From: Ifrita kowaldi
Taxonomy: Eukaryota > Chordata > Aves > Passeriformes > Cinclosomatidae
Assembly: GCA_013398055.1 (NCBI GenBank)
Contig: VZRS01014188.1
Location: 49,014-113,013, forward strand
Length of the DNA: 64,000 nucleotides
Direction: 5' to 3'
Within the stretch, counting starts at the first letter, position 1. Every line of letters begins with the position of its first letter. Positions 39,501 to 50,527 of the stretch are shown in pieces. The translations under genes and the position numbers were made by a program. A model generated the notes under the pieces. It was given only the letters and a program-made list of their open reading frames with translations. It was not told the DNA's origin and did not search any database.

Positions 39501-42500
39501 CCTCGACACCCTCCTCAGCACCAGAAGATGTGGGAGAGCCAAGAGGAGTCCTAGACCGGGAAGGCACGCCCAGAGCACGCACCAGCATCACCAGGGGCAA
39601 GAGGGACCAGGCTGGCTCTGCTCAGTGTGTGATGTGTCAGGTCCATCAGCATCACCTGAGGTCCCCTGCCTGGGCTACACCTGATGCTATGTGTGCCTTG
39701 GTTATGCACCAGCAATTAATGGACAACACAATCTGTGCTGAACAAACATTGACCAAGGGCAGCCCTCACCCAGCAAGATGTCTGCTGTCACCTCATGTCC
39801 ACGTCCTTATGCTCTGCCAGTAAGTTCCCTCCAGCTCAGCCTTAGCAGGACTTCACATGGACTCAGGAGTGTCCCAGACAGCAGCAGCCAAAACTCATGG
39901 TGCCAGCACACTGCTGAAGCTTGATGCTAATGGAAAGGAAGCACCAGAGAAGAAAAAGCAGGTTACTCCCACCCCTGAAGAGCCCTGAGGATGCTTGGCA
40001 GTGTATCCAAGCAAGAGCCCTTTCTGATGGCAGGGCTGAATTCTGCCCTTCTCCCTCACTCCTGTCTCTGGACCCTCAGTGAATTTAGAACAAGTTTACG
40101 TGAGCCCACAGGAACACAGTGCAGAAAAATCACCTTCACTTCCCAGCCAGGTGCCCTCCTCCCCAGGTACTCCCTCAAGAACTCAAAGGTGTGCTAAAGA
40201 TCAGGGTGCCAAGGGACTTCCTTCACTGGGAAATTGCAAGGGCCTAAAGGCCAGCAGCTCTGAAATACGGGAGCAGAGACCTGGGGACAAGGCCCTTCCT
40301 GTGGGTGAGAGCCGTGCTGAGTCCAGACCCAACCCTGGGACAGCCACAGCGCCAGTACCAGTCTGGGTCTGGGAACTCCGCGCTCCTGTGCAGACAACCA
40401 TGCACCTCTGAGCCAGCCCCATTCCGTGCTGTCCCCGATGCCCACACTCCCAAGCAGCCTCCCGGGGGCCGGACACTGCCAATGGACATACAACTCAGCT
40501 CAGCCAAGGTTTGTCCTTTATTTGGTGTCAGGCTGTGATCTGAGGTCCCTCATTGTTTAAATTGAGGCCTTGCAAGATGTCCAGCACAAGGCAGCCTGCA
40601 GCAGACAGGCAGGGCAATTTTTACCCCAGGGAGCAAACAGGGAGCAGGCAGGATGTCCTTACAGGGAGAGGGGCTGGGACCAGGGCTGTCCTTCCAGGGA
40701 CCAGGGCTGTCCCTCCCTGCTCTTGCTGACCACCGCCAGCTCACACATCTCCCAAAGCAGTGCTCAAGGGAAGGAGCTCTTTGGGGTAAGGAAGGTCCTT
40801 TCCAGCTTCCCAAGGTGCCCACCTTGGGGGGCACTACCTTGGCCAGGCACCCTTGTGCTGCTCGGGCCAGCCTGGCAGCAGGGCAGCGCAGAGGCTGTTA
40901 CACGGCGTTCCAAATGGGAAGGGCTGAGCATGGGCTTTAGCACGTGCTGCTGACACCAAAACCACCCCTCCAAGGCCTCCCAGGCCCCCAACTTCTAAGG
41001 GGTTCCCCTCTGTCCCCTGGGGTTTGGCTCCTCAGATGAAACCCCGCACTGATGATGAGCTGGGGGCTGGGGGAGAGGCTCCTTTGAAGTCAGCCTGGGG
41101 AATCCATCAGGGCACAACCAACCCAAGGCTTTCCTGTGCTACAGAAACTGGATGCTTAAGATCCCACTTTTAACATTTCTCCCAGGAGACCACTGATGCT
41201 GGAGCCGTGCTGTTTCTTGACATTCTGTTTTTTGAAGAGGAGCTTGAATTTGAATAATGAGGCTTTGACAGGAAAGCATCCTGCCTTGCCTGCTCTTTGT
41301 GCTGAGACTATTCCTGTCCCTGAGGAGACCCAGCCTGGCTGTTGGAGAGTGAGAGAGGCCGTGCTCAGGAACACAAGTCTGATTACTCAAGGTGCGGGTG
41401 CTACCCTCCTCTGGCACCCACCCACGCCACAGAGGGATCCCAGCAGCTCTTACTCATAAAGGCCACACACATAAGACAGGCCCAAAGGGCATCGTTACAT
41501 GTCCATGTCTCACCATTATGTAATGGCTAATTTACCTTAATTACATTAAGCGTATAACAAACTTTTACCTCATTCCTAAGATATTTACGCTGTTTATTCT
41601 TTTGCTCTGCCCCAGCTTTCTGATGAGCAATTCCCAGCTGGTTGAATAGTGGCCCATCACAGCACAGCCTGTTGCTACCTGGTTTACTTCACCCTGGAAT
41701 TTGTGATCCTCATGCTGCTACCAATGTGCCAATCCCACCAGCGCCCCAGTTACCTCATCAGCACTTTGGGGGCATTTGTGAATCCCACACAGCTGCAGCC
41801 AGGCTGGACTCTGCCAGCTCTCCCCCCACTGCCTTCCTGCAGCCACTCATGTATCTGGTTCTCACGCCAGCTGTTAGAGGTGACATTCTCCCCAGCCTTC
41901 TCTAATCCCCTCAGACTCACATTCCATTCCTGTGCCCATTAATTCCTGTCTGGGACATAGGGACATCGCCCGGGAAAGAGAACTACAGCACCTCCCGGAC
42001 CAGAAATCCAGGTGGGAACAAGAAGCCCTTTGCAAAGGTCCCGTGGCTCACAGAGCTGCTCCCTCACTGGTTTCCTCCCCAGCATCTCCCTGGGGCTGGC
42101 TTCCTGATTTCAAAAGCACAAGGGAACAAGTGATCCCACTAACAGCAGGACCGACTGTGCCATGCTGCCCTGGATCCTTCTCGTCCTTGCTGTCCTCAGC
42201 TCCAGCTGCCCCGAGTTGCTTTCCCAACCCTTCTCAGTTGTCGGAGCGCCTCATCACCCCAGAACCGTCTCCAGGACATTTCAATGGATAAAGAGCCTTC
42301 ATTCTCCCATCCAAAGCGCCCTCTGCAGCTGAACCAGCAGCACCCTTCATTCGCTGGAAGCGTTTCCAGAGGAGCTCCATGTTCCTCTGGGTTCCTGCAG
42401 CCAACAGGCTGGGACCTGATTTTCTCTTGCCATGTCCCCAAGTGCCAGAGAGATGTGAAACACCTGGATCAGGCTGGGATGTCGTGCTCATGCCCGCGCA

Positions 42501-42704
42501 AAGGCACCCTCCTGTGCAAGCGGCATCTGTGGAATCAGAAGCCGTTTGCTACAGAATCTGCTGGAAGACATTAATTCCTCAGGGCCCTTCTCCCCGCAGT
42601 GTTTGCATAAGCGACCACCACAGGGATGGCAGCCAGCGTGCTTTCATTACGACTACAATAATTAGGATCAAAGGCTCAAGAGGCTTTGAGGGCCAAATAG
42701 CACC
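33515..42704. other. Unannotated stretch, candidate regulatory islands
   Basis: No exon is recognised. AT-rich islands at 33655-33750, 37850-38060, 39110-39215 and 41515-41640 contain TAATTA, ATTTGCAT-like and TTAATTAA cores. They stand out from the GC-rich background as possible non-coding elements. Confidence 0.45.
33735..33749. promoter_or_regulatory. Glucocorticoid-response-element-like site
   Basis: GGAACTtgcTGTTCT differs from the receptor consensus RGNACAnnnTGTNCY at one position (T for A at position 6). It lies upstream of TSC22D3, whose mammalian orthologue is a classic glucocorticoid target. A match this good can arise by chance in 64 kb. Confidence 0.3.
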
Positions 42705-42782
42705 AGGGCAGTGCTAGGCTAATGGTTGGACCCAGTGACCTCAGATGTCTTTGACAACAAAAATTATGATTATATGATTCTG
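42705..42782 (+). mobile_element. CR1 LINE 3' tip
   Basis: The sequence 'gtgctaggctaatggttgga' followed by 'gtgacctcagatgtctttga' and the closing 'tatatgattctgt' matches the 3' end of a diverged CR1. It ends 42 bases before a consensus splice donor at 42824/42825. Confidence 0.75.
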
Positions 42783-42820
42783 TCCCTTATACTGTGGTAC
42801 CTTGTACCCCTCGCCTTTGG

Positions 42821-42830
42821 GCAGGTGAGT
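42821..42830 (+). other. Consensus splice donor beside a CR1 tip
   Basis: The sequence gcag|gtgagt has GT at 42825 and matches the full donor consensus. A short open frame from 42726 (starting MDPVTSDVFDNKNYDYM and then strongly hydrophobic) reads into it. The frame begins inside CR1-derived sequence. No acceptor or homology supports an exon. Confidence 0.2.
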
Positions 42831-43034
42831 GCTGTGCCCCTGGGCCTGGGGAAGCGTCCAGCACTGCAGGGCTGTGCAGCAGGACCTGTCCCACCCCGTC
42901 TGACCCGGCCTCGGGGCTGCCCCTTGCCTCTGCCCCTGCCTCAGCTCTCTGGCTCTGCCAGTTTGTCGCTGTCCAACAGTCATCCTTCACCTACAGATCT
43001 CACCAGGCTCCATAAAGGACACCCTGGCACCAGG

Positions 43035-43410
43035 ACACTCCCGGCTGCCGGGTGGGCCCGTCCGGCCCCGAGGAGCAGATCCCCCTCTCTGGTCCGCCCA
43101 TGCTCCCCCGCCCCGTGCCCGGCAGCGCCAGCCCCGCTCCTTCTGCCGGCAGCGCCGGGGCCCTGCTGCCATCCAGTGGCTGCTGCCGCGGCGACGGAAA
43201 CCCGGCTCCGGCTGCCCCGGCACGGGGAACTCGCGCGTGCGTGTCCGTGTCGCTGTGCGTGGCTGTTGACAGTCGCGTGTCAGCGTCTGCACACAGGAGC
43301 GCGTTTGTCCCTGCCCGTGCGGGCGCTGGCTGTGCCGTGAGCGGGGACACGGTCCCGTGAAGGGGCTGAGGCAGCTAGCGCAGGGACGAGCGTGCGCGTG
43401 TGCACGGCCA
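43035..43410. promoter_or_regulatory. CpG island upstream of TSC22D3
   Basis: CpG becomes frequent here against a CpG-poor background (for example ccgcggcgacgg near 43187 and cgcgcgtgcgtgtccg near 43231). The island lies about 6.5 kb upstream of the displaced exon. It could be an alternative promoter, since the mammalian gene uses several, or an unrelated start site. No exon inside it is recognised. Confidence 0.4.
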
Positions 43411-44495
43411 TCTGCCTGTCCGGGAGCTGCAGCTGAGGGCAGACAACACAAGCACGTCGCTTTCCACAGCCACACTCACAGCTTCTGCCCTGCCCCTCTG
43501 TGTCACACACTCTGTCACATGCTCAGTCCTGTGAGCTCCGCAGTGAGCCTGAGTCCAGCACACGCAAGCAGGCAGGAGGGCTGGCTCGGAGGGAAATGTG
43601 GCACCACTCCTCAGAGTGGCAGAGCCGGCAGCGGAACAGGACCCACCCTGGAGCTCAGCATCTTCCCTGGCAGCCAGGAGCCATCCCAGTCTGGCCTGGC
43701 GGTGCTCCGCATTCTCCCCGGCAGCCAGAATCCATCCCAGAGCTCAGCACCCTCCCCATCAGCCTTATACTTCGGGTCTGGCTATTCTGGGGGACAGTGC
43801 AGCCATGCGGATGTCACTGGAGCACAGCTGGTTCCACAGCCACTCGGCAGCTGGATGCACGGTTTGGGATGCACCCTCCAGAAGAGGGCTCCGTGTGTGT
43901 GTCATGTTCCAGCTCCTGCTTCCTACCTCTCTTCCAAGGTGTGCATTTCGGTGTCATAGCCAAGGGGATGGCAGCCAGTTCCTGGTCCCAGTATGACTGT
44001 AGGCATCTCCAAGGTGGGAGACTGTCCCAACACCAGTGGGACAGGCAGCCCCACTTGTCCCCTCCCCAAAAACAGCACGGGGACATCATTAATTAGTACA
44101 ACTCCTTCTCTGTGTAACCTCGAAGGACTGTCCACCCTTGCTGCTGCTGGGAGCCCCTGGCTGCCCCAGCGCAGCCTGGCCCCACTCTGCCATGGCATTG
44201 CCCCATGCCAGCTGGCTCAGCATGTAAGGATCTGGAGGTGACAGGTCTGCTTTTCCCTGGCCAGGCTGCGAGCAGGACTGCCCCCACAGATCCCCGTCAC
44301 CCAGGGATATTCAGGCAGGCAGCTGGAGCCACAGGGCTGTGTTTGATTCCTGTATCCACAACAGGCTTACCTCATCTCCACAGCTTGACCACCCTCCATC
44401 TTCATCCTTGACCATGCAAAACTTCGCAAGGGCAAGACTTGTCCACCCACTTGGGCATCAGCTGGGTAGGTGTTGAGCACGATTAAATTGTTCAA

Positions 44496-44525
44496 TTGCT
44501 TTATGTTCAACTGAACATAAAGCAA
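44496..44525. repeat. Perfect inverted repeat, 14-bp arms, 2-base centre
   Basis: The arm ttgctttatgttca (44496-44509) is the exact reverse complement of tgaacataaagcaa (44512-44525). It sits in an AT-rich island and is almost a continuous palindrome. Confidence 0.93.
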
Positions 44526-44699
44526 CTTCATTCGTATTAATAAAGCCCACATTTCTGCAGTAACTCGAGTGAGTGTTTCAGGATTTACTGTGTGGCAGCT
44601 CCTGGCAATGCCACAGCTGGGCAGCCCATCACCAGTGTTAATTAAAGGCAGAATTGGAAATTATAACCATGGCTTTTCTGCTTCTGCTTTGTGATAAGT

Positions 44700-44750
44700 T
44701 ATAATCTCTCCTGTAAATTAACATTTATAATGTCTCCTATAAATTAACAA
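44700..44750. repeat. 26-bp AT-rich tandem duplication
   Basis: Two diverged copies start at 44700 (tataatctctcctgtaaatt) and 44726 (tataatgtctcctataaatt). They differ at only a few positions. Confidence 0.85.
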
Positions 44751-45905
44751 GTGTAGGGAAGAAACGATCCCGAAACTGCAGGGGCTTTCCAGGGAAATTA
44801 ATTGCTTTGCAGAGATGATCGTTTTTTAATATCCCAAATTAGGAGTTTTTGGAAGCCCAGCTGCTGTGTCACACCTCCTCCAGCAGCAACTTCTGACTCT
44901 GCGGCTCTTCCACCTTCACGGGAGAGATTGTGAGGGTTGGGGACACTCATCAACCCCAGGAGAGGGGCGGGGGGATTCTTTTGGGCTGAGCCTTGAGCAA
45001 ACACCAATCCCTGGCTGGTGCCAGCATGCTGGGAGCACAGGGCGGATGGGGGCTGAAGGAGAAGCTCCTGTGTCTTCCAGGGTGGCCACAGGTGAGGGCC
45101 AAACCAGGCACTGCTCCTTGAGACGCTGCCACAGATCTCCACGGCAAGAAGGTCTCCAAGGCTGCCTACCTGCTGTGTGCCCACCATGGGAATTTGAGGA
45201 CAGGTATAGGAGGTTGGGCAGAAGAAATGGGCTGAGGGAAGGGTCTGAGTGGGGTGGTATCCCCAAAATCCCTCCAGACAAGTCTCAGAGACAGAGGACC
45301 TGCTTGGTACCCAGACAGGAGGAGCCAGGAGAGTCCAATGTGCTCCTGGGTCACTCCAAACAAGCGTATCTGCAGCCCACTGTGCTCCCATCATGTGCCC
45401 ATTCAGACCCCAGAGATGAGCCTGGAGGGGGATGTATCTCTTGCATCTCCAGCAGCACCCCAGGAAGCCCTGCCAGAGGACTGGGACATGAGCACCAGGT
45501 CTGTGGTGGCACCAGTAATGGGTTTCCCTGCAGGGCCAGCAGGTGCCACGTGATAGTACCTCACGCTAAATCCACTGCTGCTGCTCTGAGCAGGCAGGGT
45601 GGGTGTGTTGGCAAGCCCTGGGGTAGCACCCACACACCCGGTTCCCCCTTCCTGAGGAACACTGGCATGATGACCTGTTTCCAGCCCCAAAGTCTTTTCT
45701 GAGGTGATTTTCCTATGAAGAGAAGCAGAAGCCATGACCTGGCCTGTCCTTAGGAGCCAAGGCCAGGGCACAGGTCTGCTCCCCTCAGACATGTCCTGCA
45801 AGACCTTGGCTCTCCTGATGTTCCCAAGGAGTTGATTTCCCAACGGAAAGCTCTCACCAGCCACAGAGACCAAAGGGGTGTCCAGACACACTCCAGGCCT
45901 ACATG

Positions 45906-46168
45906 GGACAAGGGAAAATAGCTTTAAAGTGAAAGATAGTAAATTAAGTTTGGATATTAGGAAGAACCTCATCCCTGTGAGGGTGGGGAGGCCCTGGCAC
46001 AGGGTGCCCAGAGCAGCTGTGGCTGCCCCATCCCTGGAAGTGCCCAAGACCAAGTTGGACGGAGCTTGGAGCAACCTGGGATAGTGGAAGGTGTCCCTGC
46101 CCATGGCAGGGGGTGGAACTGGATGGGCTTTAAAGTTCCTTTCAATCCAAACCATTCCGTGAGTCTAG
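45906..46168 (+). mobile_element. CR1 LINE 3' fragment, well preserved
   Basis: Successive CR1 landmarks are 'ggacaagggaaaatagcttt', 'ttggatattaggaagaacct', 'ctggcacagggtgcccagag', 'ggagcaacctgggatagtgg', 'ggtgtccctgcccatggcag' and 'ccattccgtgagtctagg'. It is the best-preserved CR1 copy in the window, truncated at the 5' side and lacking a usable reverse-transcriptase frame. A 250-residue open frame on the opposite strand (45403-46155) runs antisense through it and is not a gene. Confidence 0.93.
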
Positions 46169-48492
46169 GATGCCGTGATCATCACCATAGGGTCTGCACA
46201 GCCCTGTGAACGAGTGTGTGGTTTCAAGTCACAGGCAAATAAAAAAGAGGCTTTGGCCACTTCCCACCTCGCGTCAACATGTGCCTTGAACTACAAGCTT
46301 GGGATAATCCCAGTATGGCTGACACATCCTCTGCCAGCAGAGACGAGGAAAAATGGCAGCACTGAAGGGACTGGCCCACAGGTTGTCACAAAACTGCCTC
46401 TTGGTGTGCACAAACCTCCTTCTACTTGGGCCTTTTCATCTGGACAAAGTGTTTCCCTCCAAAATGGCTGGAAAGAGGAACTCACAGCCAAAAGCACTTC
46501 TTATAGTTCAAAATGTTCAAAACTGGAGTTTATTGCCATGAGGAGGCAGCTCACAAGTTTCAGGGGAAAGATGCAATGTCTCATTGAGTATTCGCACATT
46601 CTTTCAAATGCCACCAAAAATAAGACATTCCTGGTACTTGCCGTGACTGCCAACACCAGCTGGAGCACAGAGAAGCCCCACAGAGGTGAGGATGAGGAAG
46701 GGAAGCGCGCACACACACACACACACACACGTGTGCAGGCAAACAGGTGCCTGGGAGTTTCTGTCTGCAGGGAGGAGGGATGGCTCCTACCACCTCATGT
46801 ATCCTCTGCAGCAACTCAGCTGCTCCATCTGCACAACACCGCTCTGCACCGCAGTGAGCCGCCCTGGGGTGGCTCATCTCCCTGAATGGAGACCCCATTC
46901 CAGGTGACTGAGCCTGCTGGGTCCCCATCCCTCTGCAGGCAGGAAGGCAGGGCTACAGTCACCAGCCCTGGGGCTGCCCCGATCTCCCAGGGGTGCTGCA
47001 GAACTGGGGACAGGGTGTCTGTTTGTGGAACACTGGGAAAAGCAGGACAGAAGAAAGGCAGGCAGCTCCCCAGGTCCCCGTGCTGTGTGCTGGGCAGCAA
47101 TGCCTCCGTGTCCCACCAGAACATCCTGGCTCCTGTTCACGCAGGGGGGGACAGGACCCCTCCTCACAGCCACACGTGGCCCCCCAAGGCTGCCCACCCG
47201 TCTCCCCCCGTGGCTGGTGGCTTACGTCAGGCAGCAGATGGATCCTGTGCCCAGCAGGCTGGCATGGGGGTGGCACTGGCGGTGCCTGCAAATACCACGG
47301 CTGCTGACGGTGCTGGTTATTCTTAGCACCCATGGAGGCGCAGGGGGGGTCGCCTGGCAGGGGCCTGGCACTGGCGGGCTCCCCTGGAGCAGATGGCCCA
47401 GTGGCATGAGCCAGCTCTCACCACGGCACCAATGGGGAAGGAACAGGGAAGGCAGGACAGGCAGATTGCACCCAGAGCCCTGCCTGGCACTGACCCAGCT
47501 GCAGCAGGGTCTTTGAGGAGAGGAGGTGATCTGGATACCACCTGAGAACAGGACACGGTGCATCTTCTCTCCCACACTCCACAGGGGAGTGGAGATCCCA
47601 AAATGAGCACTGAGGAGAGGGGCTGTGGCTGCGGGACCTGGACGGGCACCGGACAGACAGATGGCACATGGCTGGGGACATGGCTGGCACAGAGCTGACT
47701 GAACCCAGGCCCTCACAGCCCCACACATTCCCCCTGTTCTCTCCTTCCCAGTCCACTACCCTCTCTTGTCCGGGGGGCTGAAGGAGAAGTCGGGGCAGGA
47801 CTGGAGTCCCTGCCCTGAGCTGGGAGCAGAACACCCCGCGTTTCAGCCAGGAGTAGGGAATCCCTTTCAGAGCCGAGGGAGCCCCTTTGAGTGCAATGCC
47901 CTTCGGGGCCAAAGCTGTCCCTGCCCTCCTGGTCTGCCCCAGACCCAGCTGAGTCCCCACTCCCTCCAGCATGCCGCCCTGTGCCGGTTGTGGCTTAGGG
48001 CTGCAATGACATGTCTGGGTGTGGAGCACGTGGGTGCCCTTGAGGGAAGCGGCTGTGCAGAAACTAGCACTGTCCCAGTCCCGTGAACAGCAGGACCCAA
48101 AAAGGCCAGAGCTAAACATAGGAAACCTACTTTCCAGCTGCCGCCACCAGCTGATCACCTTGAACCACCATGTAGCTCCCGGATCTGGGGCTTCAGCAAG
48201 CTCATCGTGGCTCGCACGTGAGAACGTGGCAGCCCATGATGTGTGCCGGCTGCAGATGAGGAGCGAGGAGCTGACGGCCGGGGAGCAGCCCCAAACCTTG
48301 AGTGGCGGCTCTGGTGCAGCTGGAGGGGCCGTGGGCGAGGAGGCACAGCCAAAGGGCACCAAGGAGCCTGGAGGAGTCAGCCGGAGCCACCTCCGGCGCC
48401 CTCGGGGCCGGGCAGGACCCCCCGGGCCCGGGGCAGAGCAACTGGGGGAGCCGTGGCCGAGGAAGGGGTGCCGGCCCTGGGCGCGTGTCCTT
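46169..48492. other. Unannotated upstream flank of TSC22D3
   Basis: Apart from the CA microsatellite, nothing is recognised. GC content rises after 48.2 kb. A 371-residue gap-free open frame on the - strand (47418-48533) has no recognisable domain and lies in the GC-rich part, where stop codons are rare. In the corrected scaffold this block joins 50014. Confidence 0.5.
46710..46730. repeat. (CA)n microsatellite
   Basis: About ten uninterrupted CA dinucleotides lie between gcgcg and gtgtgc, so alternating purine-pyrimidine sequence extends to both sides. Confidence 0.95.
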
Positions 48493-49006
48493 CCCGCTGT
48501 GCCCACGCGGTGGCGGCAGCCTCCCGCGGCCACCCGCCCACGGAGCTCGGCGTGGGGCTCAGCACCGCCCAGGCTGCAGCCGGAGCGCAGCGCTCGGGGG
48601 CCGCTCTGAATCCGGAGGAATGGAAGAAAAGAAATCTCAGCACCCTCCTGTTTCCGTGGGTCCTGGCAACAGTGGGGTCACCAGGGACCCCCCTCACTGG
48701 CCCCTGCCACAGGGCAGATGGGTAAGGCTCAATTCCCCTTCCCTCCCTCATTACCCACTAGAAGGCCTGAGGAAGGAGCTCGAAAACAGTGCTCAGCATC
48801 CATGCTCCGTGCATAGAAGGAGGGGACACTCCTGGGGCAGCTTGTGGGTCGTCCGTCCTTCAGGAATTCACCTGTTTTCAGCATCGTCCCAGGGATGACG
48901 GTTCCCCCCACCCACACCTGGACCCCGCGTTGATGCCACCTCCACCGAGAGCTGGATCCTGCCGGTCCACAGGTCTGATGGGGCCTGGCATGGGAAGCCC
49001 TGCCCT
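48493..49006. repeat. 514-bp segment duplicated at 50014-50527 (copy 1)
   Basis: This stretch ends at the large N run and is identical by eye to 50014-50527 at an offset of 1521 bases. The match stops exactly at the contig edges, as expected for two contigs overlapping by their ends. No gene is recognised inside it. Confidence 0.9.
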
Positions 49007-49516
49007 NNNNNNNNNNNNNNNNNNNNNNNNNNNNNNNNNNNNNNNNNNNNNNNNNNNNNNNNNNNNNNNNNNNNNNNNNNNNNNNNNNNNNNNNNNNNNN
49101 NNNNNNNNNNNNNNNNNNNNNNNNNNNNNNNNNNNNNNNNNNNNNNNNNNNNNNNNNNNNNNNNNNNNNNNNNNNNNNNNNNNNNNNNNNNNNNNNNNNN
49201 NNNNNNNNNNNNNNNNNNNNNNNNNNNNNNNNNNNNNNNNNNNNNNNNNNNNNNNNNNNNNNNNNNNNNNNNNNNNNNNNNNNNNNNNNNNNNNNNNNNN
49301 NNNNNNNNNNNNNNNNNNNNNNNNNNNNNNNNNNNNNNNNNNNNNNNNNNNNNNNNNNNNNNNNNNNNNNNNNNNNNNNNNNNNNNNNNNNNNNNNNNNN
49401 NNNNNNNNNNNNNNNNNNNNNNNNNNNNNNNNNNNNNNNNNNNNNNNNNNNNNNNNNNNNNNNNNNNNNNNNNNNNNNNNNNNNNNNNNNNNNNNNNNNN
49501 NNNNNNNNNNNNNNNN
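49007..49516. other. Assembly gap (510 N)
   Basis: A run of 510 N lies between contig A and the contig carrying the TSC22D3 exon. The duplicated flanks indicate that A does not really adjoin the exon here, so the gap length is probably meaningless at this place. Confidence 0.99.
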
Positions 49517-49608
49517 CGACACCGGGCGCGTCCTGCAGCCGCTTGTCCTCCGCGGCCCCGGGAGCGGCCCCGGCGGCGCCGCCGTGGCCAGGCGCGGGGA
49601 CACCCGGG
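49517..49608 (+). other. TSC22D3: Probable 5' UTR of the TSC22D3 long transcript (partial)
   Basis: The CpG-rich stretch between the N run and the ATG is contiguous with the coding exon and shows no acceptor site that would force an exon start, so it is probably 5' untranslated sequence. It stays open in the coding frame. Its 5' end is cut by the assembly gap, and the transcription start cannot be placed. Confidence 0.6.
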
Positions 49609-49931
49609 ATGTCCTCGTCGCCCGCGGAGGAGTGCCGGTCGCCCGTGGGGCTGGACTGCTGCAGCTGCTGCTTGGACCTGGCCAACCGGAGCGGGCTGGA
49701 GGAGGGGGCCGGGGGCGAGAACAACAACCCGGGCAGCCCCACCGTGAGCAGCTTCCGGCAGCTGCGGGAGCAGCTGGTCCGACAGAACCTCAACACCGAC
49801 AAGCTGAGCTCCATCATGCGCCAGGACTCACTGGAGCCCGTCGTGCGGGACCCCTGCTACCTCTTCAACCAGGGCATCTGCAACAGGAACATCGACCAGA
49901 CCCTGCTCTCCATCCTCCTCCTCTTCCACAG
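49609..49931 (+). CDS. TSC22D3: TSC22D3 (GILZ) long isoform, first coding exon
   Basis: This exon encodes the isoform-specific N-terminus of long GILZ, a TSC22-family leucine-zipper regulator that in mammals is glucocorticoid-induced and restrains NF-kB, AP-1 and Ras/Raf signalling. The exon gives 107 residues plus two bases (AG) of a split Ser codon, followed by a gtgggg donor at 49932. I recognise it by the landmarks CRSPVGLDCCSCCLDL (residues 9-24), ENNNPGSPTVSSFRQL (37-52), LNTDKLSSIMRQDSLEP (61-77), DPCYLFNQGICNRNIDQT (81-98) and SILLLFH (101-107), which closely follow the mammalian long-isoform N-terminus as I remember it. The ATG at 49609 has G at -3 and sits where the mammalian start falls. 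The frame is open upstream to the gap, with only a TTG at 49543, so an N-terminal extension is possible but unlikely. The TSC box and zipper lie on downstream exons not seen here. A TSC22-family paralogue is the main alternative. Confidence 0.88.
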
Positions 49932-50012
49932 GTGGGGGTCACCGCTGGGAGCCGCCGGGGGCCGGGCGCCCTGGGGCAGCGAGCTCGGAGCTGGCAGTGG
50001 TGTGGCGCTGGC

Positions 50013-50013
50013 N
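50013..50013. other. Single-N contig join inside TSC22D3 intron 1
   Basis: A lone N separates TSC22D3 intron sequence from a repeat of upstream sequence (48493 onward). It marks a false join between two contigs. Confidence 0.9.
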
Positions 50014-50527
50014 CCCGCTGTGCCCACGCGGTGGCGGCAGCCTCCCGCGGCCACCCGCCCACGGAGCTCGGCGTGGGGCTCAGCACCGCCCAGGCTGCAG
50101 CCGGAGCGCAGCGCTCGGGGGCCGCTCTGAATCCGGAGGAATGGAAGAAAAGAAATCTCAGCACCCTCCTGTTTCCGTGGGTCCTGGCAACAGTGGGGTC
50201 ACCAGGGACCCCCCTCACTGGCCCCTGCCACAGGGCAGATGGGTAAGGCTCAATTCCCCTTCCCTCCCTCATTACCCACTAGAAGGCCTGAGGAAGGAGC
50301 TCGAAAACAGTGCTCAGCATCCATGCTCCGTGCATAGAAGGAGGGGACACTCCTGGGGCAGCTTGTGGGTCGTCCGTCCTTCAGGAATTCACCTGTTTTC
50401 AGCATCGTCCCAGGGATGACGGTTCCCCCCACCCACACCTGGACCCCGCGTTGATGCCACCTCCACCGAGAGCTGGATCCTGCCGGTCCACAGGTCTGAT
50501 GGGGCCTGGCATGGGAAGCCCTGCCCT
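50014..50527. repeat. 514-bp segment duplicated from 48493-49006 (copy 2)
   Basis: This begins right after the single N at 50013 and carries on past the duplicated part into unique sequence at 50528. It is therefore the copy that gives the true continuation of the sequence before the N run. Confidence 0.9.

Larger units (their letters stand above)
43411..45905. other. Unannotated stretch downstream of the 43-kb CpG island
   Basis: No exon is recognised. The 44480-44860 portion is AT-rich and carries the 44496 palindrome and the 44700 tandem duplication. The rest is GC-rich without visible repeats. Confidence 0.5.

Noticed and set aside
45403..46155. 250-residue - strand open frame
   Set aside because: It runs antisense through a CR1 fragment and has no protein similarity of its own.
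48789..50246. 485-residue open frame spanning the N run
   Set aside because: Most of it is translated N, and it crosses two false contig joins, so it is an artefact.
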